Shown here: one piece after another, positions 32,671 to 44,063 of the stretch
How positions within the stretch are numbered: the first letter of the stretch is position 1
How the letters are laid out: each line of letters starts with the position of its first letter
Source: Tenebrio molitor
Taxonomy: Eukaryota; Arthropoda; Insecta; Coleoptera; Tenebrionidae
Length of the DNA stretch: 64,000 nt
Reading direction: 5' to 3'
NCBI RefSeq assembly: GCF_963966145.1
Contig: NC_091046.1
Location: forward strand, 38,812,001 to 38,876,000
Position numbers and translations under genes: made by a program
The notes under the pieces: generated by a model
The model's database searches: none
What the model was told of the DNA's origin: nothing
What the model saw: only the letters and a program-made list of their open reading frames with translations

Positions 32671-32686
32671 TATATATATATATAAG
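32671..32686 (+). promoter_or_regulatory. TATA region of takeout-like gene 3
   Basis: TATATATATATATAAG lies about 40-50 bp before the ATG. The exact start site is unclear because the repeat blurs the TATA position. Confidence 0.55.
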
Positions 32687-32719
32687 TATATGATTCTAAT
32701 ATTAGTATCACTGATCACA

Positions 32720-33597
32720 ATGAAGTCTCTTACAGCGTTGTTAGTGTTGTTCGTATGTTGCCAAAGTGTTAAAATCCGTAAGTCTAACTTGGAAAGAATT
32801 TCGGAAATGTTTCTACAAACCGTGTTCTAGCGGCAAATTTCAAAAAGTGTAACCGGAAGGAACCCAAATGGAAAGAGTGCGTGTTCGAAGCAGGCATTGA
32901 TGGGTTGTCCCAAATGACTAAATCCTTCCCGGAACTGAACATCCCAAACCTGAACCCTTTGGAAGTGCCGGAAATCAACATAGAAGGCTCCGGCCGAGTA
33001 TCAGTCAATCAACACTTCAACAATGTAAAAATCTTCGGTATCACTACAGTAAAAGCGGACAAATTTGAGTGAGTTTGGAATATTTGAAGAATTGCTACAG
33101 CGAAAGGAGTTTGCAGGTTTGATTTCGACAAAAAGACTCTTGTACTGGAAGGTACATTCCCGGAGCTGCGAATGCCAGGGAACTACAAACTAGATGGTAC
33201 GATACTCCTGTTCCCAATCAAGGGGGAAGGCACGGGTCAAACAACCTTGAGTGAGTCTCAAGCATCTTGACGTTCCAGAAGTGAAAATACTGTTGCAGTA
33301 AATCTTCACGTGAAATGTGTCTTGGGTTATGAAGAAGTGAAGAAGAAAGGCAAGACCTACATGAAGTTCGTCAAGAGTGAAGTGAAAATAACCCCGGGGA
33401 AGATACACTTCAATTTTAATAATCTCTTCAATGGGGACAAGACGCTGGGTGATAATATCAATCAAGTGCTGAATGACAATTGGGCAGTGGTGTACGAAGA
33501 TATAGAAGATTCCTACACGGAACTGGTTAACAGGATATGGATAAGACTTCTGAACGGTTTCTTCTCTAAGGTGTCTATAGAAGAAGCGTTCGACTAG
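32720..33597 (+). CDS. Takeout/JHBP-family secreted protein, gene 3
   Basis: Secreted hydrophobic-ligand carrier of the JHBP superfamily; ligand unknown. Four exons match gene 1 in phase and nearly in size: 32720-32777 (58 bp), 32831-33068 (238), 33117-33250 (134) and 33299-33597 (299), giving 242 residues. The signal peptide is MKSLTALLVLFVCCQSV. The mature part starts ANFKKCNRKEPKWKEC, with the two N-terminal cysteines. YKLDGTILLFPIKGEG is the central motif, and FNNLFNGDKTLGDNINQVLN, then DNWAVV and a terminal IEEAFD, mirror gene 1. The last intron's acceptor, CTGTTGCAG, fixes the register used for gene 1. It is intact, so it is probably functional, unlike the pseudogene copy at 29251 to which it is most similar. 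Confidence 0.93.
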
Positions 33598-34070
33598 AAT
33601 TTTAGAGTGCATTTATGAAGGTTTTAGTAATATGGTTTGATACATTTGTAAATATGTCTCAGTGTATTTTTTCCTAGAAAAAACAGTCATTTTAAGGATC
33701 CCCCAAACCAACTCGAAACTTTCGCTGTGAATCCGCCACGGAAAATTCGCGGCGGAATCCGGAGGATACTTCACACCGTAGCGAAATAAATCACATTTCG
33801 TCAGATTTTTAGTTCAAATTTTATGCTTTTTCCTATTATTTTTGTAATGTTCATGTGACAATTAATAATAATTTCAATTCAAGTGTCTCTATTTTATTCA
33901 TCTTGCTTTTTGCTACCGTCGCGAAACTAAAGAAAAAAAAAACACCAACGCGGAAATTTGCGTCGGTCGCGCCCATTTGCGGGCTTTTTGCTTTGGTTTA
34001 CAGCCCGCCAGGCCTGTAAAGTTACTTTACCGCCCCCCAGATGTAAAATTGGAGTTTCGTTCATTGTAAC
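33598..34070. other. Intergenic
   Basis: No gene seen. A small inverted pair (AATCCGCC and GGCGGAATCC) lies at about 33731-33765. AAATAAA near 33785 might polyadenylate the upstream gene. Confidence 0.35.
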
Positions 34071-35550
34071 TAAAGTCCATTCACGTTGGATTTTCCTAGT
34101 CAAGGTCAAATAATTCAATATTGTGGCGGTGTGATTTTTAGTTCAAAAATGCTTTAGCTGTGTATGTCACCAATACGGGCTGATAAAGTAACCAAGTCAT
34201 TCGTAGACTGTCGAGGTTATGTTATTCGCTGTCAGCAAAGAAACAGTCATTTTTCAAATATTGTTATTAAACTTTTTGGAGGATAACAATAGGTAATAAT
34301 ACATCTATTTTGTTATCATTTGCACTAAAAATAGTGTCAGTTGTTAATCGGCATGATAGGATTAGGTACTATGGCGGACAATAAATTTAGGCCGGCCTGT
34401 CATTAGCTTGACATCAAAATGTGAAGCTGGCATTATGTTCAACTAACCCCATTTTCGATTTTTGTCATTCTTGTCATCGTGACAGCGATAATCAAAATTA
34501 AAATTGGGAAAAGAAGCGTGCACCAGAGAGAAGTGCTACTACAAATCAGTTATGGTAATGCGTCATGATCTGTAAGTTACGAAAAGAGCGAAGGAAACGC
34601 CAAACAGCTTGAAAACCTTCAGTTTGAGAAACTGACACATCAGTCATAATGACAATAAATGGTAGCTTGCATTGACTTTTTTGAAATGTCAGAAATTTGC
34701 CGGCCTAAATTTATTGTCCGCCATAGTACATACAATAGGTATAATACCTAACTCCTACCTATTGGTGTTGTATTTTTCTGCTTGCGTTGTTGATTAAGTG
34801 AAAAAACCCTTAATGACTACATTTACTTAACCTTCTGCGATTAACATGATGAGTGATGAGGAACCAGAATAAGTTATAGAAAATGAACCCAATAGGAAAT
34901 TGTATGAAGTTTCTTTCATTGGAAGCGATGGAAGTAAGGAATGCATCTAAATGATGGAACAAATTTGGCAATAAAATTTAATTTATTCAGAGACACTTGT
35001 ACGTTTTGATTGTGGTTGTGACGTTTCAAGAATGTATTGTTACAATTGCATACCACAAAAGAAAGGTGTATTTTGATTTTTAATGATTTTTTTCTAATTT
35101 AAGTTTTTTCGATGTATACATATTACCTTTAAAATAACGTTGTATTGTTAAAACTGCTCAATAAAGGTCGTAAATAGATTATAATCATGTTAATACATAC
35201 AATACATTAAATATTAAAGGATTCTAACTAATTAATTTTCGAACTGAAGCTATTTTTTCTTGAGTCCGAATTAGCTTGCGGGTTTCGTCACATTACGTCA
35301 GTTGTGGAAGGTTAACGTAATTTAAAAATTAACCTTTTTTCTTTTCGCCACGGTAAAATCACCCAGGAATAGAATTTTATTAAAAAGTCTGTGACTTTAT
35401 TTCACACGTCTAACTAACATTCAAAATTAAAGACGTCAAATCGCTCTATCACGAATAAAACACGATAATGTAAAAATTACTAGGAAAGGAGGCGCAGGCT
35501 TGCAACGTGATAACAATTTGGCAGGAAAAATCCAACGTGAATGGACTTTA
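34071..35550. mobile_element. Large element with TAAAGTCCATTCACGTTGGA ends, copy A
   Basis: The left end TAAAGTCCATTCACGTTGGA faces its inverse TCCAACGTGAATGGACTTTA at 35531-35550. Internal blocks GTCACCAATACGGGCTGATA (34166) and ACATTCAAAATTAAAGACGT (35418) recur in copy B at 42264-43136. No transposase is recognised. A 358-bp MITE is nested at 34369-34726. Confidence 0.75.
34369..34726. mobile_element. TA-flanked MITE, CTATGGCGG family, 358 bp
   Basis: The left end CTATGGCGGACAATAAATTT and the right end, which reads the same in reverse complement, extend through AGGCCGGC. TA lies on both sides. A relative is at 60038-60402. Confidence 0.88.
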
Positions 35551-35695
35551 GGATGGAAACCAACTTTTCTAAAACAGTTGTACGTAAAAAATTCAACGAT
35601 GTGTTTTCCATGTAAAAAATGTCAGTTGTAAACTTTGTACAATTACTGTGGGATGAAGCATATTGAGATTCATTTTTAATTTTATAATTCAAATA

Positions 35696-36152
35696 TTGGG
35701 TGATTCAAAATGATTGTGGATAAGTATGGCAACTATGTACGAAAATTTATGTCGCAACTGTGTGGGTAGCATATACAGCGTGATCAACAATGACTGAGTC
35801 TGTTGGCAATGAAACAATTGAAAATACTAGTGATTTTTGTCTAGTAATTGGCACTGACCACGCACTGGCCGGATTTTTTAACTTGAGATGACATTAAAAA
35901 CATTCTTGGTTATGCAGGTTATGTTTATACTATTACAAAAATTAACCTTCGTTGGTAAATTTTAAATTTGCCAAATTTCATTGTTACCAACAGACTCAGT
36001 CATTCTTGATCACTCCGTAGTTGACATTTCTTTGACAGTTCATAGTCGCGCAATTTTCAAAATTGTCAAATCAGAATACAATGATATAAAAAGAAACAAA
36101 TGCATGCTTATGAAATGTCATACATAGTTGTCATTCATTTTGAATCACCCAA
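35696..36152. mobile_element. MITE of the TTGGGTGATTC family, copy 3, interrupted
   Basis: The ends TTGGGTGATTCAAAATGATT and CATTTTGAATCACCCAA are inverted, with TA at 35694-35695 and 36153-36154. Compared with copies 1 and 2 it carries an extra 242-bp MITE at 35776-36017. Confidence 0.9.
35776..36017. mobile_element. Nested TA-flanked MITE, GTGATCAA family
   Basis: The left end, CAGCGTGATCAACAATGACT then GAGTCTGTTGG, faces the right end in reverse complement CGGAGTGATCAAGAATGACT, then GAGTCTGTTGG. TA lies at 35774-35775 and 36018-36019. A second copy is at 57168-57460. Confidence 0.9.
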
Positions 36153-36372
36153 TATGTAATTTGTTTTAAATCGTTTCAGAAACAAAGACCTAATATGTAC
36201 ATATAATTATAGGTAAAACATTCGTTAGTATTAATGCGTCACATTTTTCAAATCTTAGACGGTCTGCTTATAGACGCCTTTGTTCAGCTTAATCACAAAA
36301 GAGAATAATTTAGCGGTAGCTGGTGAACTTGGTGGCCACATGAAAAGAACGTAACTCTGCATTTCCACTTAC

Positions 36373-39300
36373 TTTTAAACTCTGGAATCCGATGCCCACC
36401 AGGAAGTTGGCGATCCAGTTGACTAAAACCGCAATTGACATGGCAGCCGGTCGAGGTCCTTGCGAGAAGAGTTCGGCGGTGATCATCCAGGGTATCGAGC
36501 CGGGCCCCACGGCGAAGAACACGACGAATCCCAACGTCGAAACCACAGACAGATACGACATCCAGTCTATCATCTCCTGCACGTATCCAAAAAACTCCTA
36601 TCAGGCAGTAGTAAGGGTGTTCTTTCCCGACAGGGAGGAGTGACCGCGATAGATAAAATCATAATATTGGAGCACGGTTAAGTGGTGTCCAGCTACTCAC
36701 AAAACGGGACCTGTCCGGATCTTGTTGCAAAGCAAACCGAATAAGTCCCGGTCCGAGTGTACACATGCATTGTGTTTCGAGTGTGTATATAGTCTCGGCG
36801 TGCGGGTGACAATGGTGTAGGTTATAGGCAAGGTATTTACAGCGTCCCTCCTCCACCATGTCAGGAAAGTCGTCACACACAGACAGGGCGAGGCATAAGA
36901 AGCGGGTGAGATGTGGAAGCAAGCGCAGGAAACCGCCACTGAAAGGATAACAGGACTGTCGCGTCGTGAAACGGGTGTGGGCTACAAAACGTTTTACAAG
37001 AACCCTTTCACGACCCTAATCCTAAAGAAATCGCTTCCTCCGGGACACACCTGGATCTACTGTGGCTTTATGTGCGCCCGAAGAAAGCGTATCAGTCATT
37101 ACCGCGGGCGCAGCCCGAGGAAGTCTCAATAAATGATCTACACCTTATACTTGTCGGCGAAATTCTCAAAAATGACCAAATCTGCTTTGATCGCTGTTGA
37201 GAAAGACCTCGACACGGCACAACACTAACTTCAATTAACAAAAGAAAAACTTTTAAAGTTTCAAAGCACTTTTAAGCCTCGCTAAAAATACAACTCGCAA
37301 TACACGCGTGTATATAATCTGCACGAATTCGTAAAGTCATTATTTTTGCATCTGTTTTCTGCCCTCATTCCACCCTCTGTCATTAAAAAACAATACACCG
37401 ACGAAAATATTTTTCACGACGAGTTTATTATTTATTTCCGAGATGTAGGTGGCGCCACCACGAGTGGCAGTTTTTGAGAGCGAAAAACTAGCGGCGAGTT
37501 TTATGCAAGAAAGCACATAACATTTTCCGTAAAACAATTAATTATGAGAACGAATTAATTCGGAAAATAACCGAGAAAATGTAAAGAACTTCATTAAACT
37601 GATGCCTTTTCATTCGTTAAGTTATAATAAAAGTCGCCTTTAATGGAAGCAAACAAAATAAAAAAGTTTATAGGCGTATCATTGTATGAGAACTAAAAAA
37701 TGTTTAATTCAATTGTTTTTTATGGAAATGAAGTTCAAAAAAGAAATGGAACTCGTTAAATTAAAATTCGCGGAAGAATAATTACTCGTATAAAACTAAG
37801 TACATTGGATGAAAAGGTTTTAAATGAATAAGCAAATGCGAGGTGTTGCAAACAAAAGAATAAACATGCGGGGACTCTTTTCACAATTTATTGTCGCTAA
37901 AATTGCATTCTTTAGTAATTTGGAGTGGCTGTGCGTTCCTGGTAAACTAAAGAATACAATTTGTGCACCGACAAAATTCGTGCCAATAAATAATTTACGT
38001 TATTTTTACATTCGCATTTCCATTTTCGGATGTGTTTTTAGATATATTGAAAAAACATAAACTCCTGACCATTTTACAGATATGCTGACTCGATATCCTC
38101 GAGCCTGGAAAATCTGGATATAAAGAATATGTAAATTTTTATGCCGCTCACATATCTCTTATAATGTGGCAAAAACATCTCCATCTTGAATAAATCATTT
38201 AGTGGCACCCCAGCACCTAGTGCCGGTTTATACAAACCGAGAAAATAAGAAATCATCTTGTGTTTTTTCTGGTCACTTTTTGCAGAGATCATTTCTTATT
38301 TAATGATTGTTTAGCAAGACTCCTGTGCGCTCCACTGAATAAATCACAACACTTCAAAACTACCGAAGCAACTGCCTTTTGCGAGATGACTCTTTTGAGA
38401 CAGAGCGAAACAACGACAAGAGGCAGCATTTCGATCATTTCCACCATCACCGTTCGATTGCCAGCACCGAGGAAAGGTGCAACAGTGCCAACGAACCAAC
38501 CTTTATCAAAAATGAGATGGTGATGAATATCGAAAAGATGAACATGCCACCGAGGCCGTAAAGGTGCAACGTCCGCCTGCCGGTTCGATCCATCAGGGGA
38601 ATGGAGACCACGGTCATCACCACCATAATGGCGCCGATGCCCATGGTGGCGAACTTGGCGTGCTCTTCGGACAGCCCCGAACTGACGAACAAACTGGTCG
38701 AATAGTAGAACACCTGGAACAGGTTGTCGGTTTTAATCCGTACGATTTGCTCGTCCGTCGGCCGATATTTACCGCATTGATGCCCGACAGCTGCTGCGAG
38801 AGCTGCATGACAACGCCGATGATCAAGGGCGCCCTCAGAGTCGGCGAACAAATCAACTCCATCATGCTGATCGAGGCCTCGGCTTGTTGGGCCCGCTCTT
38901 CCGCTCGCATCTCCTCGATGTCCTCTTCGACCTGGTTGCTCGCCCTCAACCTTCGCAGTGCCTTCCGCGCTTCTTCCTCCCACTGCTTGGTGATGAGCAA
39001 GTAGCGCGGGCTTTCCGGACAAATTGGAAGAAGTATTAACTGAAGGAAGGCAGGACATATGGCTAAGCCAAGCAGTACAGGCCAACCGTCGTTGGTACCG
39101 AGGATTTGTTCGATACCCAGCACTTGTGATAACAGAAGACCCACCGTTACCGCTAATTGGTTCACCGTCCCGAGACCACCGCGTAAATTTAAAGGAGCTA
39201 TTTCGGATATATACATAGGTACTAAGGATGTGTTCAGTCCTGCAACAAAAAAATCAATCAGAGAAACGATTGTTCTTTTATTGTTCTCCTCTACAAAGTG

Positions 39301-39837
39301 TAGGTGACGCATCGGTGACATTTTGGATGTATTCAGGACAGGGCGCGTAAAGTTCAGACAAGAACAAGAATACTCACCACAATTGACCCCTATAATAAAT
39401 CTGCCAAAAAATAGTATTTCATATGAGTTCGCTGCTTTGGTGCCCCACATTAAGCACGCCCCACTTATTCCCAGGACGTTGTTCAGAAGCAGCCCGCCTT
39501 TCCTGGAACAGAAGCGAACTCGATTAGGAAAAGCCGCCCAACTTTGCTCCCGCTGTTCACTAAATCTTGCGCTGACTCACCTGCCGAATCTGTTGGCTAC
39601 CATTCCTCCACCGAAACCACCGATCATACCTCCCAACGCAAATATGGACACAGCAATGGAGTAGAGACCCCGAGCAGAATCATCTGATAAATCTTTTTGG
39701 TATCTGGCTTTGTACGAATCTTTCATGAAATCTTCAATGTTTTGCTCTGGCGCGTTGATCACTCCTGTGTTGTATCCGAACTGCAGCATGCCCAGGACTG
39801 CCGCCAGGATCGCGTACGACAGGAAGAATGTCAAGCC
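36373..39837 (-). CDS. Glut1: GLUT1-like (SLC2 class I) sugar transporter, partial
   Basis: Plasma-membrane facilitative hexose transporter of the major facilitator superfamily. Five exons are read on the minus strand: 39837-39581, 39502-39378, 39239-38773, 38713-38501 and 36576-36373, giving 422 residues with all phases consistent. Class I marks are QFGYNTGVINAPEQ in the first helix region, NRFGRKGG, GRFIIGVNCG, PESPRYLL, QLSQQLSGINAVFYYS (QLS is tied to glucose preference in GLUT1/3/4), DRTGRR and GPGSIPW. Missing are the first few residues (an upstream exon beyond 39838) and the last exon with TM11-12 and the PET-x-K motif. Exon 36373 ends with AAA then GTAAGT, so a further exon is expected. 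Introns are 59-138 bp except the last, which is 1.9 kb. If the final intron is retained, the frame ends after VSGNAELRSFHVATKFTSYR. Confidence 0.93.
36577..38500 (-). other. Intron of the GLUT1-like gene
   Basis: This 1.9-kb intron separates the LIK and EMIDWMSYL segments. It is relatively GC-rich around 36.7-37.1 kb. I recognise no exon or repeat inside. Confidence 0.6.
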
Positions 39838-40532
39838 CTGCAACAAAATCAATCACTAAAAGGTACACGTTCCACATTCGCGATGATTCAATTTATCTTC
39901 AAGAAATAAAATCATGTGTCGGGGAGTCCCAACAGGACGGGCATAATTTTCATTTCTTTCTTACTTTTCAAGTGGAATAACAAGTCAGATTTTTGTAAAA
40001 CGTGCACTTGGCATCGTGAATGTAGTTACAAACTGATGGTAGATACACACACTTGTTCGTTACGATATTTTTTAATAAATTATATGTATAAGTAATAAAT
40101 TGTAAATATGTATAAATTATAATGATAAAATAATAATAAAGAAAATGGCAATAATCTATTAATATTCTTTCACACGCCGAGTTTTAAATAATTTGTCAGA
40201 ATGTTTTACAACTGCCGTTTTTCGTACTACGCAAGAATTGGAAACAACTGGACAAAAAAGGAAAATACTTTAATATCTGCAATATTTTAATTAATCTTGG
40301 TTCTATTATTATTTTGTAGTGGAAAATTGTTTATTATCACACAAGTTTGATAAGATGTTATATGCCACAAAGGTACAAGTGCAACAATATGTCTTATAAA
40401 ACGAGTATAATACACATATTTTTCAGTTTTGCATTTATTATGTATAGTCGCGGTCAGAAAAAAATAAGATAAGTTGAAAAACCAAGTTAGCTTTTTTCTA
40501 TAAAATTTAGTTGCTTAACTTCGGCTTTATAA
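39838..40532. other. Upstream intron or intergenic DNA of the GLUT1-like gene
   Basis: The exon at 39837 is preceded by a good acceptor (TTTTGTTGCAG), so this is intron. I could not find the exon with the start codon. Confidence 0.5.
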
Positions 40533-40693
40533 TTATGACTGATTTGTCAAAAACTGAATTATCGAATCGAATTAAAAAAAAAATCTCGAATTAACGATAT
40601 TGTGAAGTGTTTGGTAATTGCGAGGACGGAAGAAGAGGGATTGTCGATCAGACAAATTGTTCAATGCTATAACATTAATAAAAAACAATTATA
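40533..40693 (+). pseudogene. Tc1-like transposase N-terminal relic
   Basis: MTDLSKTELSNRIKKK runs into a stop. In another frame NDIVKCLVIARTEEEGLSIR then QIVQCYNINKKQL follows, typical of the first helix-turn-helix of Tc1-like transposases. It is frameshifted and truncated. Confidence 0.6.
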
Positions 40694-40872
40694 ATGTGAT
40701 CGAAATATGCAACACAAAATACATAATAAACTATAGGCGTGTCAAAACCAAATAACTACCAACACTGCATTCTACCCAGAAAAGCAACAGGCAACGTTGT
40801 GTACTTAGATTACCATTTGAAAAATAAAAGTTGCCCATTGCCCATAAATGGGTAGATGGTAGAAAAATTATA

Positions 40873-41194
40873 CAGAGCAAGTCACATAAGGCTTATTTCT
40901 GAATTTATTTTGTACGCAACCAAAAATACTAATGACGCTGACCAGACCACTGATACCGTTTATAATGAGATTTAATTTAGTAATCAACAAAGGTATGTAA
41001 TTTGACTAAAAATGTCAAAATGACGTTATCCTTTTCTGATTAATGGAATCAAAATTAAATTCATCAACTGTCATTTTGACATTTTTAGCCAAATTACTTA
41101 TCTTATTATAAACGGTATCAAGTGGTCAGCGTCACTAGTATTTTTGGTTGCGTACAAAATAAATTCAGAAATAAGCCTTATGTGACTTGCCCTG
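40873..41194. mobile_element. TA-flanked MITE with 130-bp near-identical arms
   Basis: The left arm begins CAGAGCAAGTCACATAAGGC. The right arm in reverse complement begins CAGGGCAAGTCACATAAGGC and stays nearly identical through TACGCAACCAAAAATACTA and GATACCGTTTATAAT, so most of the 322 bp is inverted repeat. TA occurs on both sides. Confidence 0.9.
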
Positions 41195-41323
41195 TAGGTA
41201 CGCTCACTTAGGTAATCAATAACAAAGTTATAGCGTGGGCCGTTTTTTTAAGACAGCCTGTATAATGACCCTGTAAATATTTTAATAGTAACCATACAAA
41301 GAGTAAAATTTCAAACAGACTTA

Positions 41324-41571
41324 CTGTCGCGAGCAATAAATTTTGGTCGTCAATGTCATTTCAAAATTTGGTTAGATTGTCACAAATTAAAAAAAAAATC
41401 CCTGCCTGATTATGCCCAGGTCAACAAAGTGTCAAAAAAATGAGAAAAAAATGACAATTAATGTCATACAACATGATGATAGGTTATGATATTTACGACT
41501 GTTTTACAATGGAGCATTTTAGATTGCGTCAAAGAATGACCTTGACGATCAAAATTTATTGCTCGCGACTG
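41324..41571. mobile_element. TA-flanked MITE, 248 bp
   Basis: The ends are CTGTCGCGAGCAATAAATTT and, inverted, CAGTCGCGAGCAATAAATTT, with TA on both sides. It is inserted in a repeat whose left part (AATATTTTAATAGTAACCAT) recurs at about 60557. Confidence 0.85.
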
Positions 41572-41672
41572 TACACTTGCTTTCAAAACTTTTGCGTACA
41601 ACTATTTTTCGCTGTATTAAACCAGGGTTGTAAATTAATCAACTCTGACATTTAAACTTTTGAAAAGTCAAA

Positions 41673-41804
41673 ATGCCTCGACTGACAGAGCAAGACAAAG
41701 TTTTGATACTTTTCAAATTAGAACAGGGGCGGTCCATAAGAAGGGTTGTTATGTATAAATTACATAATAAGACAGGAATCTGTGTCCTGAGGGACCGACC
41801 ATAA
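41673..41804 (+). pseudogene. Tc1/mariner transposase N-terminal relic
   Basis: MPRLTEQDKVLILFKLEQGR then SIRRVVMYKLHNKTGICVLR, stop after 43 residues. The M-P-x-L-[ST]-x-x-[DE] start and the ILxKLEQGxSxR.V pattern match the first DNA-binding helix-turn-helix of this class. The catalytic domain is absent. Confidence 0.65.
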
Positions 41805-41936
41805 TTTTTTTAAATGCTGTCAATGTCATCTTTAACCCAATCTTAAAATTACCCATTCACACTGCTAAAATTTTGCAAAATCGTTGTTACTTGATTTTGA
41901 ATCTGTACGCGAAACTTTTGAAAGCAAACAAATGTA

Positions 41937-42185
41937 CTATTCCGGAGACGGAATCTTGGTCACAACTGACATTTAACTGACAAATATGTCTGAACAGGCC
42001 TTTATTGAATATAACCCAACTTTTGACTAGATAATGCCATTTCTCTGCTTTTTTGATGTCACAAGAAAAACTTCAAAGTGATTTTTAATAACTGTCATTT
42101 ATTAATGACACTAATGATTGGTTTACATCATTTTTTTTTTATAAATGTCTAAAAAATGTTGGCCAAGATTCCGTGTCCGGCATAA
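41937..42185. mobile_element. TA-flanked MITE, about 249 bp
   Basis: CTATTCCGGAGACGGAATCT then TGG at the left faces TTATGCCGGACACGGAATCT then TGG in reverse complement at the right. TA occurs at each side. Confidence 0.7.
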
Positions 42186-42263
42186 TACCTACATAGCGAA
42201 AAAACATTGCCCTACTTTTTTTTGTCCACGACTGTCAGTATTAAAAAATTCTGCAAAAACATG

Positions 42264-43136
42264 TAAAGTTCATTCACATTGGATTTTCCTCATCAAGGTC
42301 AAATTATTTAATTTTTGGGAGTGTGATTTTTACTTCAATAATATTTTTTAGAATCTTGCGTCTCTAATAGGTCTATTATTGTATTCAATTTGGAGTCGTT
42401 TATGGCTCTCTTAAAGCACTCGTAGTTTAATAGATTTATAAGAAAATTTTTATCAATATTTCAGTGTATTATTGTCATTTACAACAAAAAACTTCCAATT
42501 TTAATGTTCAAACTCAACTTTTTAACTTATGTTGCAGATGTAGTTGCATCCGTTACCTTGAATTACCAATTAATACAAAATTCCCTAGAATTTGAAAATT
42601 TAATTTTTTTATTTAAAAATTAAAACAAGGGTGCAAATTCTAAAAAATAACAGAAAAAACTCGTTTTATAAGGGCATTGGCGCACTCGTCCCATACAAAA
42701 CTCCCCTACGGGTCGTTTTCTACACTTGGGACTCGTGCGCCAAATCGACCCTTATAAAACTCGTTCTTTAATATGTATACCATTAACTGCGTATGTCACC
42801 AATACGGGCTGATAAAGTAACCATATCAAGCGTAGACTGTAGAGGTTAGGTAGGTCGGGCTAGATATTTTTCAGTTCTTGGCTACATTTAACATTTAATT
42901 AACGCAATTTTCAAGTTAGCTGTTAATAAAACGTTCTTTTTTCTTACCGCCATGGCAATATTAATCAGGAATAGAGTTTTATGAAAAAATCTAACTTCAT
43001 TTCACACGTCAAACTAACATTCAAAATTAAAGACGTCAAATCTCTCTAACACGATAATGTGAAAATTACTAGGAAAGGAGATGCCAGTTACATGACAACA
43101 ATTTGACAGAAAAAATCCAACGTGAATGAACTTTAG
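42264..43136. mobile_element. Large element with TAAAGTNCATTCACNTTGGA ends, copy B
   Basis: The left end TAAAGTTCATTCACATTGGA faces ATCCAACGTGAATGAACTTT at the right. It shares GTCACCAATACGGGCTGATA, ACATTCAAAATTAAAGACGT and AAAATTACTAGGAAAGGAG with copy A at 34071-35550. Copy B has hairpin H7 at 42658-42765 where copy A has none; copy A has a MITE where copy B has none. Confidence 0.75.
42658..42765. repeat. Long hairpin H7, unrelated stem
   Basis: TTTTATAAGGGCATTGGCGC then ACTCGTCCCA pairs with the inverse of TGGGACTCGTGCGCC then AAATCGACCCTTATAAAA. The apex holds CCCCTACGGGTCGTTTTC. The architecture is like H1-H5: AT flanks, GC-richer apex, ACTCG repeats. Confidence 0.7.
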
Positions 43137-43202
43137 TAACTTTTGCGGAAATTGGATGTTGGTACCATTAACGTGACATTAACCAAACATTTGAATATCG
43201 TA

Positions 43203-43377
43203 CAGGTCGCAAAACGTAGCTTGATACTTGGGAAATGGATGCGCAGTGAAATTGTGGAAAGTAGTGGGGAGAGACCCATTGTAAACGAAGCCGTGGGAGG
43301 ATTTTCGGTCTTTCTTGCAAGTCGGATTTCTCATTCTATCTACGCATCTCAAGTATCAAGCTACGTTTTGCGACCTG
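43203..43377. mobile_element. Short MITE-like inverted repeat, 175 bp
   Basis: CAGGTCGCAAAACGTAGCTT then GATACTTG at the left is inverted at the right. TA lies to the left; the right has TG, so the target duplication is not clean. Confidence 0.6.
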
Positions 43378-44063
43378 TGTTGAAGTTGCAAATTTGCCAT
43401 CAATTTAATCAAATCAAGGCAAGAAATACTTTTTACAATGTTTGAATCCACCTCAATGTTTCAGATTCCAACAGTAATCAGTCATATTTCTGTTTCTTCT
43501 ACATTTTGAAGAAATCTTTCACCTTACTCTTCACTGACCAAGATTTTTGGGGTTCAGCAAGTGTGAAAATAAAGAAACATGAAATGATGAATGAATAAAA
43601 AGAACATTTTCAAAATGTAACTCATCTTACATCCTGTAATGAAATTTTTGCAACATTCCTTCCAACATTTTGAAATCTAAATCATATTGCCAAGAAAATA
43701 CATATTTTGTTTTAAGTACCGATCATACTTCTTTTTCTGTTACCTGTGAGTGTAGGGAAAAACAAAAATGCCTTCTTGCTTTCTGAGACAGATTTGGGTG
43801 TTTACAATGGTAGGTACGAAAACATATACCTACCCTGTTTGTCCAAAGTTTTTGTAAATTGATGCATTAAACCAAGTTTCATGTGAAGTAGAGTCAACGA
43901 TATTTTTTTTTGTTGTACTAAATTTGAATCTATAATGTTTTTTTAATCTTAAAATTAGATAAGCCATTCTTCTTTGTCCAATGTAAACCACCACATGTAC
44001 TGCTGTACTAGCTACCATTAGGCAACTGATTAAAGACAGTAAAGTAAACATACATTGTTTTTT
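43378..44063. other. Intergenic, nothing recognised
   Basis: AT-rich sequence before the hairpin-bearing repeat. Confidence 0.35.

Noticed and set aside
33190..33612. 140-codon minus-strand frame over takeout-like gene 3
   Set aside because: Antisense of exons 3-4 of an intact JHBP gene; it crosses an intron and matches no family.
38564..39664. Plus-strand frames of 64-146 codons
   Set aside because: Antisense of the GLUT1-like exons.
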